Source of the DNA: Prevotella multiformis DSM 16608
GTDB lineage: Bacteria > Bacteroidota > Bacteroidia > Bacteroidales > Bacteroidaceae
DNA: 64,000 nt
Direction: 5' to 3'
NCBI RefSeq assembly: GCF_000191065.1
Contig: NZ_GL872282.1
Coordinates: forward strand, 1,202,198-1,266,197
The translations under genes and the position numbers were made by a program. Of the stretch, positions 53,882-63,609 are shown one piece after another. The notes under the pieces are model-generated. The model saw nothing but the letters and a program-made list of their open reading frames with translations. It did not search any database and was not told where the DNA came from. How positions within the stretch are numbered: position 1 is the stretch's first letter; the number at the start of each line of letters is the position of its first letter.

Positions 53882-56072
53882 ATCATTTATCGGTCTCGTG
53901 GGGCTTTGTGCTCTCACGGGGCTTTTCTGTCCTACTGAGAGTATGGCACAAAAGCAGTTTACACTGGAGGATCTGAATTTCGGTGGCACGAATTTCTACA
54001 ACATGCGCCCTGAAGCGCGCTATCTTACGTGGTGGGGCGGGAAACCGGTACGGCAGGACCTGAACTGCTGTTCGCTGGTCGATCCTGTGAGCGGCAAGGA
54101 GAAACTGCTCTTTTCGCTGGACGAACTGAACAGGTGGGCAGGACTGAAGGAGGCTGGCGAGGTCGTCCGTCATCTCTATGGGGCGGAGTTCCCTTATGCT
54201 GACCGTCCGGTGGTCTTGGTGCAGAACGGCCATGAGGACCTGTATGTGAACTTCAGGGAACACCGGCTGGAACAGCGTCTGGAGCGGCCGGCCGGCCTGC
54301 AGGCACGGCAGTGGAACAGCCGGTCCGGAGCAACGGCATTCGTTGCTGACAATCAACTCTACGTGACCGATGCCAAAGGGTCGAAGCACCAGTTGACGAC
54401 GGACGGTTCACGTAATATCGTTTATGGGCAAAGCGTACACAGGGACGAGTTCGGCATCGATGGCGGGCTTTATTGGAGTCCGAAGGGGAACCGGCTGGCC
54501 TTCTATCGCATGGATCAGAGCGGGGTGGCGGACTATCCGCTCGTAGACATCCCGGAACTGGACTGGACACCGGAGAAGGGCGAGTCGCGTGCCGCCAAGG
54601 CTGCTCCCATCAAGTATCCGATGGCCGGGGAGACGTCCCACAAGGTTACAGTCGGCGTGTACGACCTGACTTCCGGGAAGACGGTTTACCTTCAGGCAGG
54701 CGATCCGACCGACCGTTATTTCACCAACATCGCATGGAGTCCGGACGAAAAGACGGTTTATATGTTTGAACTCAACCGTGACCAGAACGATTGCCGGCTG
54801 GTTTCATACGATGCGGCGACGGGTGCGAAGCTGAAGGAACTCTATCGGGAGACGGATGCGAAGTACGTTGAACCTTGCCATCCTGTACGGTTCCTGCCGT
54901 GGAATGACAATGAGTTCGTGATGCAGAGCCAGAAGGACGGGTATAATCATCTCTATCTTTTCGATAAAGAGGGGCGTCTGATCAGACAGCTTACAAGTGG
55001 CAAGTGGGTGGTCCTGGATGTGCTGGGATTCAATGCAAAGCAGAAAAGCATCGTCTATGTGTCCAACGAGTGCAGCCCTATCCAGCGCAATGTATGGCTC
55101 GTCAACGTGGCGACAGGGAAGCGGACACTGCTCGACAACGGCCGTGGATACCACTACCCGAAGTTGAGTGAAGACGGCAGCGTGCTCATAGACAGTTACA
55201 GCGAACCGGACGTGCCCCGTAAGTATGAACTGATCACGCTGAAGGGAAAGCCGCAGCGGCATGGGTATTTCACGTCCGCCAATCCATGGAAAGCGTATGA
55301 CGTTCCCGAGTTTACGTGCGGAACCGTCAAGGCGGCTGACGGGAAGACAGACCTCTATTGGCGCATGGTGAAGCCTGTCGGCTTCGATCCGAGCAGGAAA
55401 TACCCGACGGTCATCTATGTATATGGCGGCCCCCACGCCCATAACGTTGAAGCCTCCTGGAACTGGGGATCACGTGGCTGGGAGACTTATATGGCACAGA
55501 AAGGATACCTGCTCTTCATCCTTGACAACCGTGGAAGCGAACACCGTGGGAAGGAGTTTGAACAGGCTACGTTCCGTCACCTCGGACAGGAGGAAATGAA
55601 AGATCAGATGGAGGGTGTGAAGTTCCTGAAGTCTCTCCCATACGTCGATCAGGACCGGATCGGCGTGCATGGGTGGTCGTTCGGAGGATTCATGACGATT
55701 TCCCTGATGACCAACTATCCTGATGTCTTCAAGGTGGCAGTTGCCGGCGGACCTGTCATCGACTGGAAATGGTACGAGGTGATGTATGGAGAACGATATA
55801 TGGATACCCCTCAGGCGAATCCTGAAGGCTATGCCCAGACCTCACTTCTCCAGAAGGCGAAAGACCTCAAAGGCAAGCTCCAGATCATCATCGGTCTGAA
55901 CGATCCGGTGGTCGTTCCGCAGCATGCGTATTCTTTCCTGAAGGCCTGCATCGCCGCCGGCACGCAGCCGGACTTCTTCGTTTATCCGGGCGAACCTCAT
56001 AATATGCGTGGACACCAGAGCGTTCATCTGCATGAACGCATCACGCAGTATTTCGAGGATTACCTTAAATAA
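53871..56072 (+). CDS. Dipeptidyl-peptidase IV (S9B family), exported
   Basis: A 733-residue prolyl peptidase with a signal peptide (MKIKSFIGLVGLCALTGLFC...MAQ), an eight-bladed beta-propeller region (about 40-480) and an alpha/beta hydrolase. The catalytic triad is Ser603 in GWSFGG, Asp678 in GLNDPVV and His710 in EPHNMRG. It removes X-Pro dipeptides from peptides in the periplasm or at the surface; homologues are characteristic of Bacteroidetes. The start at 53871 overlaps the methyltransferase stop; an upstream in-frame extension to 53583 is only the overlapping methyltransferase tail read in another frame. Confidence 0.95.
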   Translation: MKIKSFIGLVGLCALTGLFCPTESMAQKQFTLEDLNFGGTNFYNMRPEARYLTWWGGKPVRQDLNCCSLVDPVSGKEKLLFSLDELNRWAGLKEAGEVVRHLYGAEFPYADRPVVLVQNGHEDLYVNFREHRLEQRLERPAGLQARQWNSRSGATAFVADNQLYVTDAKGSKHQLTTDGSRNIVYGQSVHRDEFGIDGGLYWSPKGNRLAFYRMDQSGVADYPLVDIPELDWTPEKGESRAAKAAPIKYPMAGETSHKVTVGVYDLTSGKTVYLQAGDPTDRYFTNIAWSPDEKTVYMFELNRDQNDCRLVSYDAATGAKLKELYRETDAKYVEPCHPVRFLPWNDNEFVMQSQKDGYNHLYLFDKEGRLIRQLTSGKWVVLDVLGFNAKQKSIVYVSNECSPIQRNVWLVNVATGKRTLLDNGRGYHYPKLSEDGSVLIDSYSEPDVPRKYELITLKGKPQRHGYFTSANPWKAYDVPEFTCGTVKAADGKTDLYWRMVKPVGFDPSRKYPTVIYVYGGPHAHNVEASWNWGSRGWETYMAQKGYLLFILDNRGSEHRGKEFEQATFRHLGQEEMKDQMEGVKFLKSLPYVDQDRIGVHGWSFGGFMTISLMTNYPDVFKVAVAGGPVIDWKWYEVMYGERYMDTPQANPEGYAQTSLLQKAKDLKGKLQIIIGLNDPVVVPQHAYSFLKACIAAGTQPDFFVYPGEPHNMRGHQSVHLHERITQYFEDYLK

Positions 56073-56249
56073 CGGACGGTAATCTCTCTGCCCCTCTTCC
56101 GGAAGGGGGAGGAGCAGAGCTGCATGGAGGATGAAAGGACCGGTTGTAGACGGCCGGTGCCGGACATCATCCGCCGTAACAACAGTCAACATCGCATCCG
56201 CTTCCTCCTCGCAGCAAGCCGGATGGAATGAATCAGATAGTCATTATTT

Positions 56250-57518
56250 ATGAACATTTTACTTTTAGGTAGCGGCGGCCGCGAGCACGCCCTGGCATGG
56301 AAGATCGCACAGAGTGCGAAGTGTAGTAAGCTCTTCATCGCACCCGGCAATGCCGGTACGGGGGCTGTCGGTGAGAATGTGGCGATCGGTGCAGACGATT
56401 TCGACAGGCTCAAGGACTTCGCCGTGGAAAGAAAGGTGGACATGGTTGTCGTGGGGCCTGAGGATCCTTTGGTGAAGGGCATCTATGATGCCTTCAAGGA
56501 CGATGTGCGTACAGCCCGTATCCCGGTCATCGGTCCGTCCAAGGCGGGAGCCGTGCTGGAAGGATCCAAGGACTTCGCCAAGGCATTCATGAAACGTCAC
56601 CGCATCCCTACCGCCGCCTATCAGACTTTCGACGGGACGACCCTTGAGGAGGGGATGAAATTCCTCGAGACGCTCCATGCTCCTTATGTGTTGAAAGCCG
56701 ACGGACTGGCTGCCGGAAAGGGCGTGCTTATAGTCCCGACGCTCGAAGAGGCCCGGAAAGAACTGCGCGAGATGCTCGGCGGGATGTTCGGGAATGCCTC
56801 GGCAAAGGTCGTCATCGAGGAGTTTCTCTCGGGCATAGAATGTTCCGTCTTCGTCCTCACGGATGGTACGCATTATCAGATATTGCCTGAAGCGAAGGAC
56901 TACAAGCGTATCGGGGAGCATGATACGGGGCTGAATACAGGAGGGATGGGGAGTGTGTCTCCTGTTCCTTTCGCCACTGCCGAGTGGATGAAGAAGGTGG
57001 AAGAACGCATTATCCGCCCTACCGTGGAGGGACTGAAGTCCGAGCATATCGACTATAAGGGATTCATCTTCTTCGGTCTGATCAATGTCGATGGCGACCC
57101 GATGGTCATCGAATACAATTGCAGGATGGGCGACCCGGAGACGGAAAGCGTCATGCTGAGGCTGGAAAGCGACCTTGTCGACCTGTTTGAAGGGGTCGCT
57201 GAAGGCGATCTCGACAAGCGGACGGTTGTGTTCGATCCGCGGTCCGCAGTCTGCGTCATGCTTGTGAGCGGCGGCTATCCTGAAGCATACGTAAAGGGTT
57301 ATCCCGTTTCCGGACTTGACAGAATAAAGGATTCGGTCGTTTTCCACAGTGGGACGGCACTGAAAGACGGGAAGGTCGTCACCGCCGGAGGGCGTGTCAT
57401 TGCGGTCTCCTCTTATGGGGAGAACAAGGAAGAGGCACTCAGAAAGAGTTTCGCCGGAGCGCAGGAGATCGACTTCAAGGACAAATATTTCAGAAGAGAC
57501 ATCGGACAGGATCTGTAG
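56250..57518 (+). CDS. purD: Phosphoribosylamine-glycine ligase
   Basis: A 422-residue PurD, the GAR synthetase step of purine synthesis, with normal length. The N-terminal [15 protein letters not shown] motif is intact. The ATP-grasp centre has [25 protein letters not shown], and the metal site [18 protein letters not shown]. It follows DPP-IV by 177 bp. There is no purine riboswitch-like feature in that gap, only a G+C-rich hairpin (CTCTGCCCC/GGAGGAGCAGAG) without a T tract. Confidence 0.97.
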   Translation: MNILLLGSGGREHALAWKIAQSAKCSKLFIAPGNAGTGAVGENVAIGADDFDRLKDFAVERKVDMVVVGPEDPLVKGIYDAFKDDVRTARIPVIGPSKAGAVLEGSKDFAKAFMKRHRIPTAAYQTFDGTTLEEGMKFLETLHAPYVLKADGLAAGKGVLIVPTLEEARKELREMLGGMFGNASAKVVIEEFLSGIECSVFVLTDGTHYQILPEAKDYKRIGEHDTGLNTGGMGSVSPVPFATAEWMKKVEERIIRPTVEGLKSEHIDYKGFIFFGLINVDGDPMVIEYNCRMGDPETESVMLRLESDLVDLFEGVAEGDLDKRTVVFDPRSAVCVMLVSGGYPEAYVKGYPVSGLDRIKDSVVFHSGTALKDGKVVTAGGRVIAVSSYGENKEEALRKSFAGAQEIDFKDKYFRRDIGQDL

Positions 57519-57624
57519 CCCCCCTTGCCTGGCACACGGCTTTATCCTGCCTGACACCGAACCTCTCCGTCTGCCGATTTCTTCCTCCCGGAGGATATGG
57601 CGGACGCATCTCATCAACCCGACA

Positions 57625-58569
57625 ATGCAAAAGAAACGTATTCAGAACAAAATAGCTGAAAGCCGCTGGACGCAAGTATATGTCGTCTCAGCGGCTGCTC
57701 TTGTATGGATTATCGCAGGTCTGCATCATCCGGCGGTGATCGTACCGGGAATCTGCCTCTTGCTGTCCACCTATCTTATGATGGAACTGAACAACGGCAA
57801 TGCGCTCATCCGCATCTACAGTCGGATGGTCTCCTGTTCGTTTCTCGTGTTCGCCACAATGGCGGGGTTCATGTTTCCGTCTGTCCGGGCAGCAATCGTC
57901 ATGCTCGGGACGGTAGGTTATTACACCCTGTCTTTCCGCTGTTACCAGGATGCCCATGCACCTGGCTGGACTTTCTATGCTTACTTTTGCATCGGCATGG
58001 CAAGCATCGCATGGGTGCAGATTCTTTTCTTCCTGCCCATATTCTGGATAATCATGCGCACGAATCTTCTTGCATTGAGCATCCGCAACTTCTGTGCCTC
58101 TATCCTCGGGCTCCTGCTTCCTTACTGGTTTTTTTCAGGTTATCTGGCGGCCAAGGGAGATCTTTCAGTGCTTGTAAATCATTTTGCACAGCTTGCAGTG
58201 TTTTATGAGCCGTTCCGTCTCACCAGCCTGAGCGTAAGTGAGTTGGTCATGATTTCGTTTGTACTGTTATGTGCGCTGATCGGTATTGTCCATTTCCTGA
58301 ATCAGAAACGGAACGACAACATACGTACCCGTCTGTTCTATCAGATTTTCATTACGGTCGACCTTTCCGCTGCCGTATTCCTGTTGCTTCAGCCCCGGCA
58401 TTATGAAGCATTGCTGAGCATGTTGATGGTAACGACAGCACCGCTGATCGCACATTTCTTCGCACTGACACGTACGCGGCTGACCAACTGGATGTTTGTC
58501 TTCCTTTCTTGTTCCGCCGTCATCATCATGTTGATCAATCTATGGATTTTCTTACACACTTCCTTCTAG
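57625..58569 (+). CDS. Multi-pass membrane protein of unknown function
   Basis: A 314-residue protein with about eight hydrophobic segments, beginning MQKKRIQNKIAESRWTQVYV. It resembles uncharacterised Bacteroidetes membrane proteins that often precede DedA-like genes, but I cannot name a family. A block with several aromatic and Cys residues (FRCYQDAHAPGWTFYAYFCI) lies between segments 3 and 4. It starts 106 bp after purD and overlaps the next gene by 28 bp, so the two are co-translated. The ORF could extend to 57394, but that region is the end of purD. Confidence 0.7.
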   Translation: MQKKRIQNKIAESRWTQVYVVSAAALVWIIAGLHHPAVIVPGICLLLSTYLMMELNNGNALIRIYSRMVSCSFLVFATMAGFMFPSVRAAIVMLGTVGYYTLSFRCYQDAHAPGWTFYAYFCIGMASIAWVQILFFLPIFWIIMRTNLLALSIRNFCASILGLLLPYWFFSGYLAAKGDLSVLVNHFAQLAVFYEPFRLTSLSVSELVMISFVLLCALIGIVHFLNQKRNDNIRTRLFYQIFITVDLSAAVFLLLQPRHYEALLSMLMVTTAPLIAHFFALTRTRLTNWMFVFLSCSAVIIMLINLWIFLHTSF

Positions 58570-58994
58570 ATTACGGTTACTGGGGGATGCTGCTGTCGGC
58601 ATTTCTTGCCGGGAGCTTCTTCCCTTTCAGCAGTGAGGCGGTCATGCTCGGCCTCCTTGCCGCAGGACTTGACCCTGTCTTACTGCTTGTCTACGGCAGT
58701 ATCGGCAACGTGATGGGGGGAATGTTCAACTACGGGCTGGGCAGACTGGGCAAGCTGGAGTGGCTTGAACGCTATTTCCATGTGAAGAAGGCCTCTATCG
58801 ACAGAGCCTACCGGTTCATGGGCGGGCATGGCGCATGGATGGGTTTCTTTGCTTTTCTTCCGATACTGGGCAGTGCGATCACCATCGTGCTGGGGCTTAC
58901 ACGTGCCAACCTCCCGCTGTCTGTTCTCAGTATCACAATAGGAAAGGTGATGCGTTATGCCGTTCTCATCTGGGGGGCAGACTTCTTTCTTTAG
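58542..58994 (+). CDS. DedA/YqaA-like small membrane protein
   Basis: A 150-residue membrane protein of the VTT/SNARE-associated superfamily, YqaA-like. Typical features are FLAGSFFPFSSEAVMLGLLA near the N-terminus and a central GNVMGGMFNYGLGRLG with the Gly-rich family signature. A second re-entrant-like region follows, GAWMGFFAFLPILGSAITIV. Larger DedA relatives move lipids across membranes or affect proton-motive force; the short YqaA members are uncharacterised. It overlaps the preceding gene by 28 bp. The start ATG at 58542 is better than 58509, which adds His-rich random residues. Confidence 0.82.
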   Translation: MDFLTHFLLDYGYWGMLLSAFLAGSFFPFSSEAVMLGLLAAGLDPVLLLVYGSIGNVMGGMFNYGLGRLGKLEWLERYFHVKKASIDRAYRFMGGHGAWMGFFAFLPILGSAITIVLGLTRANLPLSVLSITIGKVMRYAVLIWGADFFL

Positions 58995-59089
58995 GCAGGT
59001 TCTGAAAGATACTTCTGGTGGATTTCGGTCTTTTCAGCCGTGCGAGCCTGTCTTTCTTGGGAGAGCATGGATTCTCCTCCGACACAAAG

Positions 59090-59569
59090 ACCTTTTCATT
59101 TTAATACGTTGGAAATACAGATAAGATTTTGAAAAACCATTACACAATTTCAGACAAATCTTCTGCAAATATAAAAGAAACGTGCAAAAAGCAGGTTCGT
59201 AAACAGCCGTAAATCAACAGGTTATCAAGTCGTTCGTAAAAGGTGCCTGATTGGACTTCAAAAGGGCGTTGGTAACACGCCAAGAGAGCACCTGTTGCAA
59301 GTCAATCAGGCCTCTTTCAGAAGCCATAAGGGCATGTGCCAGCTTGGGTTGCATGAAAATAGTTTACAGACACCGATGATGTGGGAACAGGTTGGTTGTA
59401 GTAGACGGAAAGACATGCTGATGGACAGGCATCGTATCAATTCGCCTTTTCTGCTTTTTATCCTGTAGTTTATCGTCCTTTGCAAGGCATCTAATCCTGG
59501 ATAGCCATACCCCGCAAGTGCATAAGCCTTTATTCTTATTCCAATCTATGCATCTAACGGGAAGAACCG
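59090..59569 (+). repeat. 600-bp dispersed non-coding element, copy 3 (degenerate)
   Basis: In the same orientation as copy 1, from about the TTTCATTTTAATA block onward, with roughly one difference every six to eight bases. The left terminal hairpin is missing, and the right terminal 11-mer has an inserted G (ACGGGAAGAACC, 59557-59568). The TATATTTGC box is kept at 59173-59165 on the minus strand. Confidence 0.82.
59209..59362 (+). repeat. Seven 22-bp degenerate units inside repeat copy 3
   Basis: Again exactly 154 bp in seven units, starting at 59209, 59231, 59253, 59275, 59297, 59319 and 59341. No indel has changed the 22-bp register even though the element has diverged. Confidence 0.8.
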
Positions 59570-59938
59570 GAATTTCTGCCTTAAAGGAAAACTGCGCATG
59601 GAAGGCTGTGCCGTTTGTTTTTTTCCGTAAGCTGTATGCCGGCATCTGTCCCGATGTCCCCGGATTGTTTTTCTTTATTCGGAAAGTCTTTCAAGTAGTG
59701 TTTTGCATGCAGTGCGCTCAACGCCTGCCGGCGTGGGAAGTAACGCCCGCCGCAATACAGCCAGGCTGCGTTCTCCGCATGCTCTGTCCTGTACCGGTCT
59801 GTGCACCGTTTCCCGTCTTCGTTCCTGTCAGGGAGCCCCGGTAGGCTTTCAACCCGGCCCATAATCTGTCTGCAATCTGTTTGGAACAGTGACAGTTCTT
59901 TTTTTCAGTCAATTGCCATGAGATTAAAAAAAATTATG
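59570..59938 (+). other. Gene-free stretch before the SusC promoter
   Basis: About 370 bp with no credible ORF or RNA gene. The T-rich run near 59895-59905 is not preceded by a clear stem. No sigma factor or anti-sigma gene is present. Confidence 0.45.
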
Positions 59939-59947
59939 TACATTTGC
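59939..59947 (+). promoter_or_regulatory. -7 element of the susC-like operon
   Basis: TACATTTGC matches TAnnTTTGC. The leader would be about 165 nt, longer than for most genes here. Confidence 0.6.
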
Positions 59948-60117
59948 AGCTTGTTCGATATTAATACCTTTTTTATGTAAAAATGCTGTAAATGGGCCAC
60001 GAGAATCTACATTCATTTGTTCAGGCGAAGCATACTTTAAATGAGGAAGGAATGGAGGACATTGGCTTTTAGTCATTCACTTTAATCAAAGCGCATATTA
60101 ATTATACAAACTGATCA

Positions 60118-63100
60118 ATGAAGCATCACCAACATGTTTTCAACACGGTAAGGAGGTTACCTTCTTTCGTGTTTCTGGCAGCGTTTGCCCTGCTGTTGTC
60201 GTGGGCTTCTCCTGCTTCCGCACAGGTTGCAGGGAAGAAGTTCTCGATCTCGTTCAAGGACAAGGGCGTTGCGCAGATCTTAGATTTTATTGCCACAAAG
60301 GGAGATTACAAGATTCATTACTCCGATGATGTGAAGAACGACTCGCTGCTCCTGACCATCTCCTTCGAGGATGTGGACGAGCTGGGGGCTGTGGAAAGCC
60401 TGCTGTCGCATACGCCCTTCATACACAATGTGGAAGGGAATGTGATTGACGTGTTCAAGATGAAGAACGCTGCACAGGGAAAGTACACGCTTCACGGAAC
60501 GGTGAAGGACAAAGACGGACTGGGCGTCCCTTTTGCCATCGTGCAGATAAAGGGGACATCGAAGGGCGTTACGGCCGATATAGACGGAAACTTCTCCATG
60601 CCTGTCGAGCAGGAGGAGGGGACCGTCAGCATTTCCAGCGTGGGGTATGAGGCGAAGACGCTGAAGTACCATGCCGGCAAGCCCCTGAACGTCGTCCTGC
60701 CTTCGTCAGCCTATGCGATGGGCGAGGTGACGGTGGTGGCGTACGGCAAACGCAACACCCGTGAACAGGTGGGAGCCGTCGCTTCCGTGAAGGTGGAAGA
60801 CCTCCAGAAAGCCCCGACGGCAAGCATCGAGAACCTGCTGCAGGGACGTATGGCAGGTGTAGACGTGACCAACCTCTCGGGATCGCCCGGCGGCGGCGGT
60901 TCACGCATCACCATCCGCGGCTTCAGCTCGTTGAACCAGCAGGGTGTCAACGACGGAACGCCCCTCTACGTCATCGACGGTGTCCCTGTTTCGGGCAGTG
61001 CCACGGAGGCGACCGGCGGCATCAACCCCTTGGCGGGACTGGATCCGTCGAGCATCGAGTCGGTGCAGGTGCTCAAAGATGCGGCATCGGCTTCTCTCTA
61101 CGGCTCAAGAGCCGGCAACGGTGTCATCCTCATCACCACGAAGAAAGGCAAGTCCGGCCGGACGGAGGTCAGCTTCAACGTGTCGCAGTCGCTCTCCTGG
61201 CTGCCGAGCACACCGATGCAGACAATGGGAAAGGGAGAACGTGACATCGCCCTGCTTCTGGCAAAGAGCCAGCGGGGAGCGCACTATGACTATCTTACCG
61301 ACAAGCTTGTCTATCCTCATTCCTATAAGGACTCTTACGGCTGGGATGCCGACAACGACGGTGCCTACGACTATCTGTGGCGCAACGGAAAGGTGCTGGA
61401 CCCTGACCGTCGTCTTCCCGGTATTGCACAGGACTCGCTCAACACCTTCTACAACAACCGTACGAACTGGTGGAAGTATGCCTTCCGGGTCGGCAAGGTG
61501 ACGAAAGCCGATATGCAGCTGGCAGGCGGAACGGACAATATGCGGTATATGGTCAATGCCGGTATCTATGACGAGACGGGCATCATGATCAGTTCCAACT
61601 TCCGCCGTTACAGTCTGTTGAGCAACCTCGACTTCAATCTGTCGACGAAGCTGAGCGCCTTCACACGCATCAACCTCACCTATGCCACACAGAATGCCGG
61701 CTCGGACGGAGGACGTGTGCAGGGACTGACCTTCGACCCCAAACGCACGTCAACGCTGCTCCCTGGCAAGGGGAGTGTCGCTGAGCAGGCGGCTTTGAGG
61801 GAGCTGAAGGATATTGACAAGACCAACTCCAACTATAATATCCGGTTGAGCGTCGGCCTGAACTATAACATCCTGAAAGGGCTCAAGTTCTCGTCCACCT
61901 ATTCGCTCGACCATTACTTCACGCGGGTCTATACGTTCACGCCCGATTATCTGAAATATGACATGAAGTCGGAGGTTCAGGCATCCAATATCGCCATGAC
62001 GAACATCCAGACGGAGAACATCCTCACTTACAACCTCGCCCTTCCGCACGAGCACAAACTCGAGCTGATGGCAGGTATGACCTACAACTACGACCTGCTG
62101 CAGAACCTGAACGGTACGGCAAAGGGCGGTCCTACCAATTCCATCAAGTATGCCGGGGAGGGATGGCCCTCGCTGCTGAACGACGGCGGTACGACGAGAG
62201 CCGCGCAGACTTTTCGCACCGACAAGCAGGAGCAGGCTCTTGTCAGCTTTCTTGGCCGGGCGGCTTACAGCTATAAGAAGCGTTACATGGCCGAGCTGTC
62301 CATCCGTTCGGATGGTTCGAGTGTGTTCGGACGGGATGTGCGCTGGGGTACTTTCCCCTCGGTAGGTCTCGGCTGGGCTTTCAGTGAAGAACGGTTCATG
62401 AAGAAGCTATGGTGGCTGAGCTTCGGCAAGCTGCGTGCCTCATGGGGCAAGTCGGGGCAGAAGTTCCAGGAGCCTTACCTCGCCTTGGGTGTGATGGAGG
62501 AAAGCAATGTCTTCAACGGAAAGCTGGGACTGATACCGCAGTCTATGGCGAACAAGAAACTGACGTGGGAGGAGAGCGACCAGTACGACCTCGGTCTCGA
62601 CCTGCAGCTGCTGGATTACCGGCTGAAACTCAAGCTGGACTATTACTATAAGTATTCCAGCAAGCTGCTGATGCAGTCCTATCTCCCGGGCAATGTCTTC
62701 CTTGCAAACAACATGTGGGACAATGCTTCCGCCATCTCCAACGAGGGTATCGAGTTTGAAGCACAGTATGATGTTATCCGCAAGAAGAACTGGAACTGGA
62801 GCGTAGGCATGAACCTCTCGCACAACAAGAACATGCTGCGCAAGACCTACAACGGTGAAGATCTCAACGACAAGGTGCTCGGCCGCCCGGTCTACGGCAT
62901 CTATACGTTCAAGGACGAAGGAATCGTCCAGAAGGAGGAAGACATCCCGATGTACCGCAACGCATCGGGCAAGCTGATACCGCTGTATTTCCAGTCTATC
63001 AACAACCCGCTGCGTGTCGGCGGCAGGAAGATCAAGGATCAGAACTATGACGGTGTGATCGACGACAAGGACCTTTACTATGCCGGCAGCACCCTCCCCG

Positions 63101-63603
63101 CTGTCTACGGCGGTCTGAACAGTCACCTTGCATGGAAGGGGCTGAGCCTCGATGTGCTCTTCAGTTATACGATCGGCCGCAAGGTGATGAACATGTACAA
63201 GAACAGCGCCTTCACCTTTACAAAGGACTTCGGGGTCATCATGAACTACTTCCATGCCAGCGACTTCTGGACACCGGAGAACAGAGATGCGAAGTATCCG
63301 TCGCTTGAGTTTGCCGACAAGGATTACATAGGACAGTTCGACGGCAATGTCGACTCCAACATCGAGAACATCAGTTTCCTGCGTCTGAAGCAGTTGGTCA
63401 TTGGCTACCAGCTGCCGAAGAACTGGCTGAAAGGCTCGTTCATCAAGGATGTCAGCCTCTACCTCAGCGGCGAGAACCTGTTCCTGATTACCAACTATTC
63501 GGGTGTGGATCCGGAGGTCATCAATCCTTATACCGGCAAGGACGACGGTACGCAGTACCCCTTGAACCGGAAAGTCACATTAGGTCTCAACTTAAAATTC
63601 TGA
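60118..63603 (+). CDS. SusC/RagA-family TonB-dependent outer-membrane transporter with STN domain
   Basis: A 1161-residue transporter. The signal peptide ends near ASAQ, followed by an STN domain (about 40-112, SISFKDKGVAQILDFIATKG). Next is a CarboxypepD_reg-like domain (about 122-200, TVKDKDGLGVPFAIVQIKG), a plug starting near IENLLQGRMAGVDVTN and RITIRGFSSL, and a 22-strand barrel ending in the classic aromatic C-terminus LNLKF. It imports glycans or oligopeptides with its SusD partner, energised by TonB. The STN domain usually signals through a FecR anti-sigma factor, but no such gene is in the window. It is 6 bp from the SusD gene. Confidence 0.95.
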   Translation: MKHHQHVFNTVRRLPSFVFLAAFALLLSWASPASAQVAGKKFSISFKDKGVAQILDFIATKGDYKIHYSDDVKNDSLLLTISFEDVDELGAVESLLSHTPFIHNVEGNVIDVFKMKNAAQGKYTLHGTVKDKDGLGVPFAIVQIKGTSKGVTADIDGNFSMPVEQEEGTVSISSVGYEAKTLKYHAGKPLNVVLPSSAYAMGEVTVVAYGKRNTREQVGAVASVKVEDLQKAPTASIENLLQGRMAGVDVTNLSGSPGGGGSRITIRGFSSLNQQGVNDGTPLYVIDGVPVSGSATEATGGINPLAGLDPSSIESVQVLKDAASASLYGSRAGNGVILITTKKGKSGRTEVSFNVSQSLSWLPSTPMQTMGKGERDIALLLAKSQRGAHYDYLTDKLVYPHSYKDSYGWDADNDGAYDYLWRNGKVLDPDRRLPGIAQDSLNTFYNNRTNWWKYAFRVGKVTKADMQLAGGTDNMRYMVNAGIYDETGIMISSNFRRYSLLSNLDFNLSTKLSAFTRINLTYATQNAGSDGGRVQGLTFDPKRTSTLLPGKGSVAEQAALRELKDIDKTNSNYNIRLSVGLNYNILKGLKFSSTYSLDHYFTRVYTFTPDYLKYDMKSEVQASNIAMTNIQTENILTYNLALPHEHKLELMAGMTYNYDLLQNLNGTAKGGPTNSIKYAGEGWPSLLNDGGTTRAAQTFRTDKQEQALVSFLGRAAYSYKKRYMAELSIRSDGSSVFGRDVRWGTFPSVGLGWAFSEERFMKKLWWLSFGKLRASWGKSGQKFQEPYLALGVMEESNVFNGKLGLIPQSMANKKLTWEESDQYDLGLDLQLLDYRLKLKLDYYYKYSSKLLMQSYLPGNVFLANNMWDNASAISNEGIEFEAQYDVIRKKNWNWSVGMNLSHNKNMLRKTYNGEDLNDKVLGRPVYGIYTFKDEGIVQKEEDIPMYRNASGKLIPLYFQSINNPLRVGGRKIKDQNYDGVIDDKDLYYAGSTLPAVYGGLNSHLAWKGLSLDVLFSYTIGRKVMNMYKNSAFTFTKDFGVIMNYFHASDFWTPENRDAKYPSLEFADKDYIGQFDGNVDSNIENISFLRLKQLVIGYQLPKNWLKGSFIKDVSLYLSGENLFLITNYSGVDPEVINPYTGKDDGTQYPLNRKVTLGLNLKF

Positions 63604-63609
63604 CAGCAA

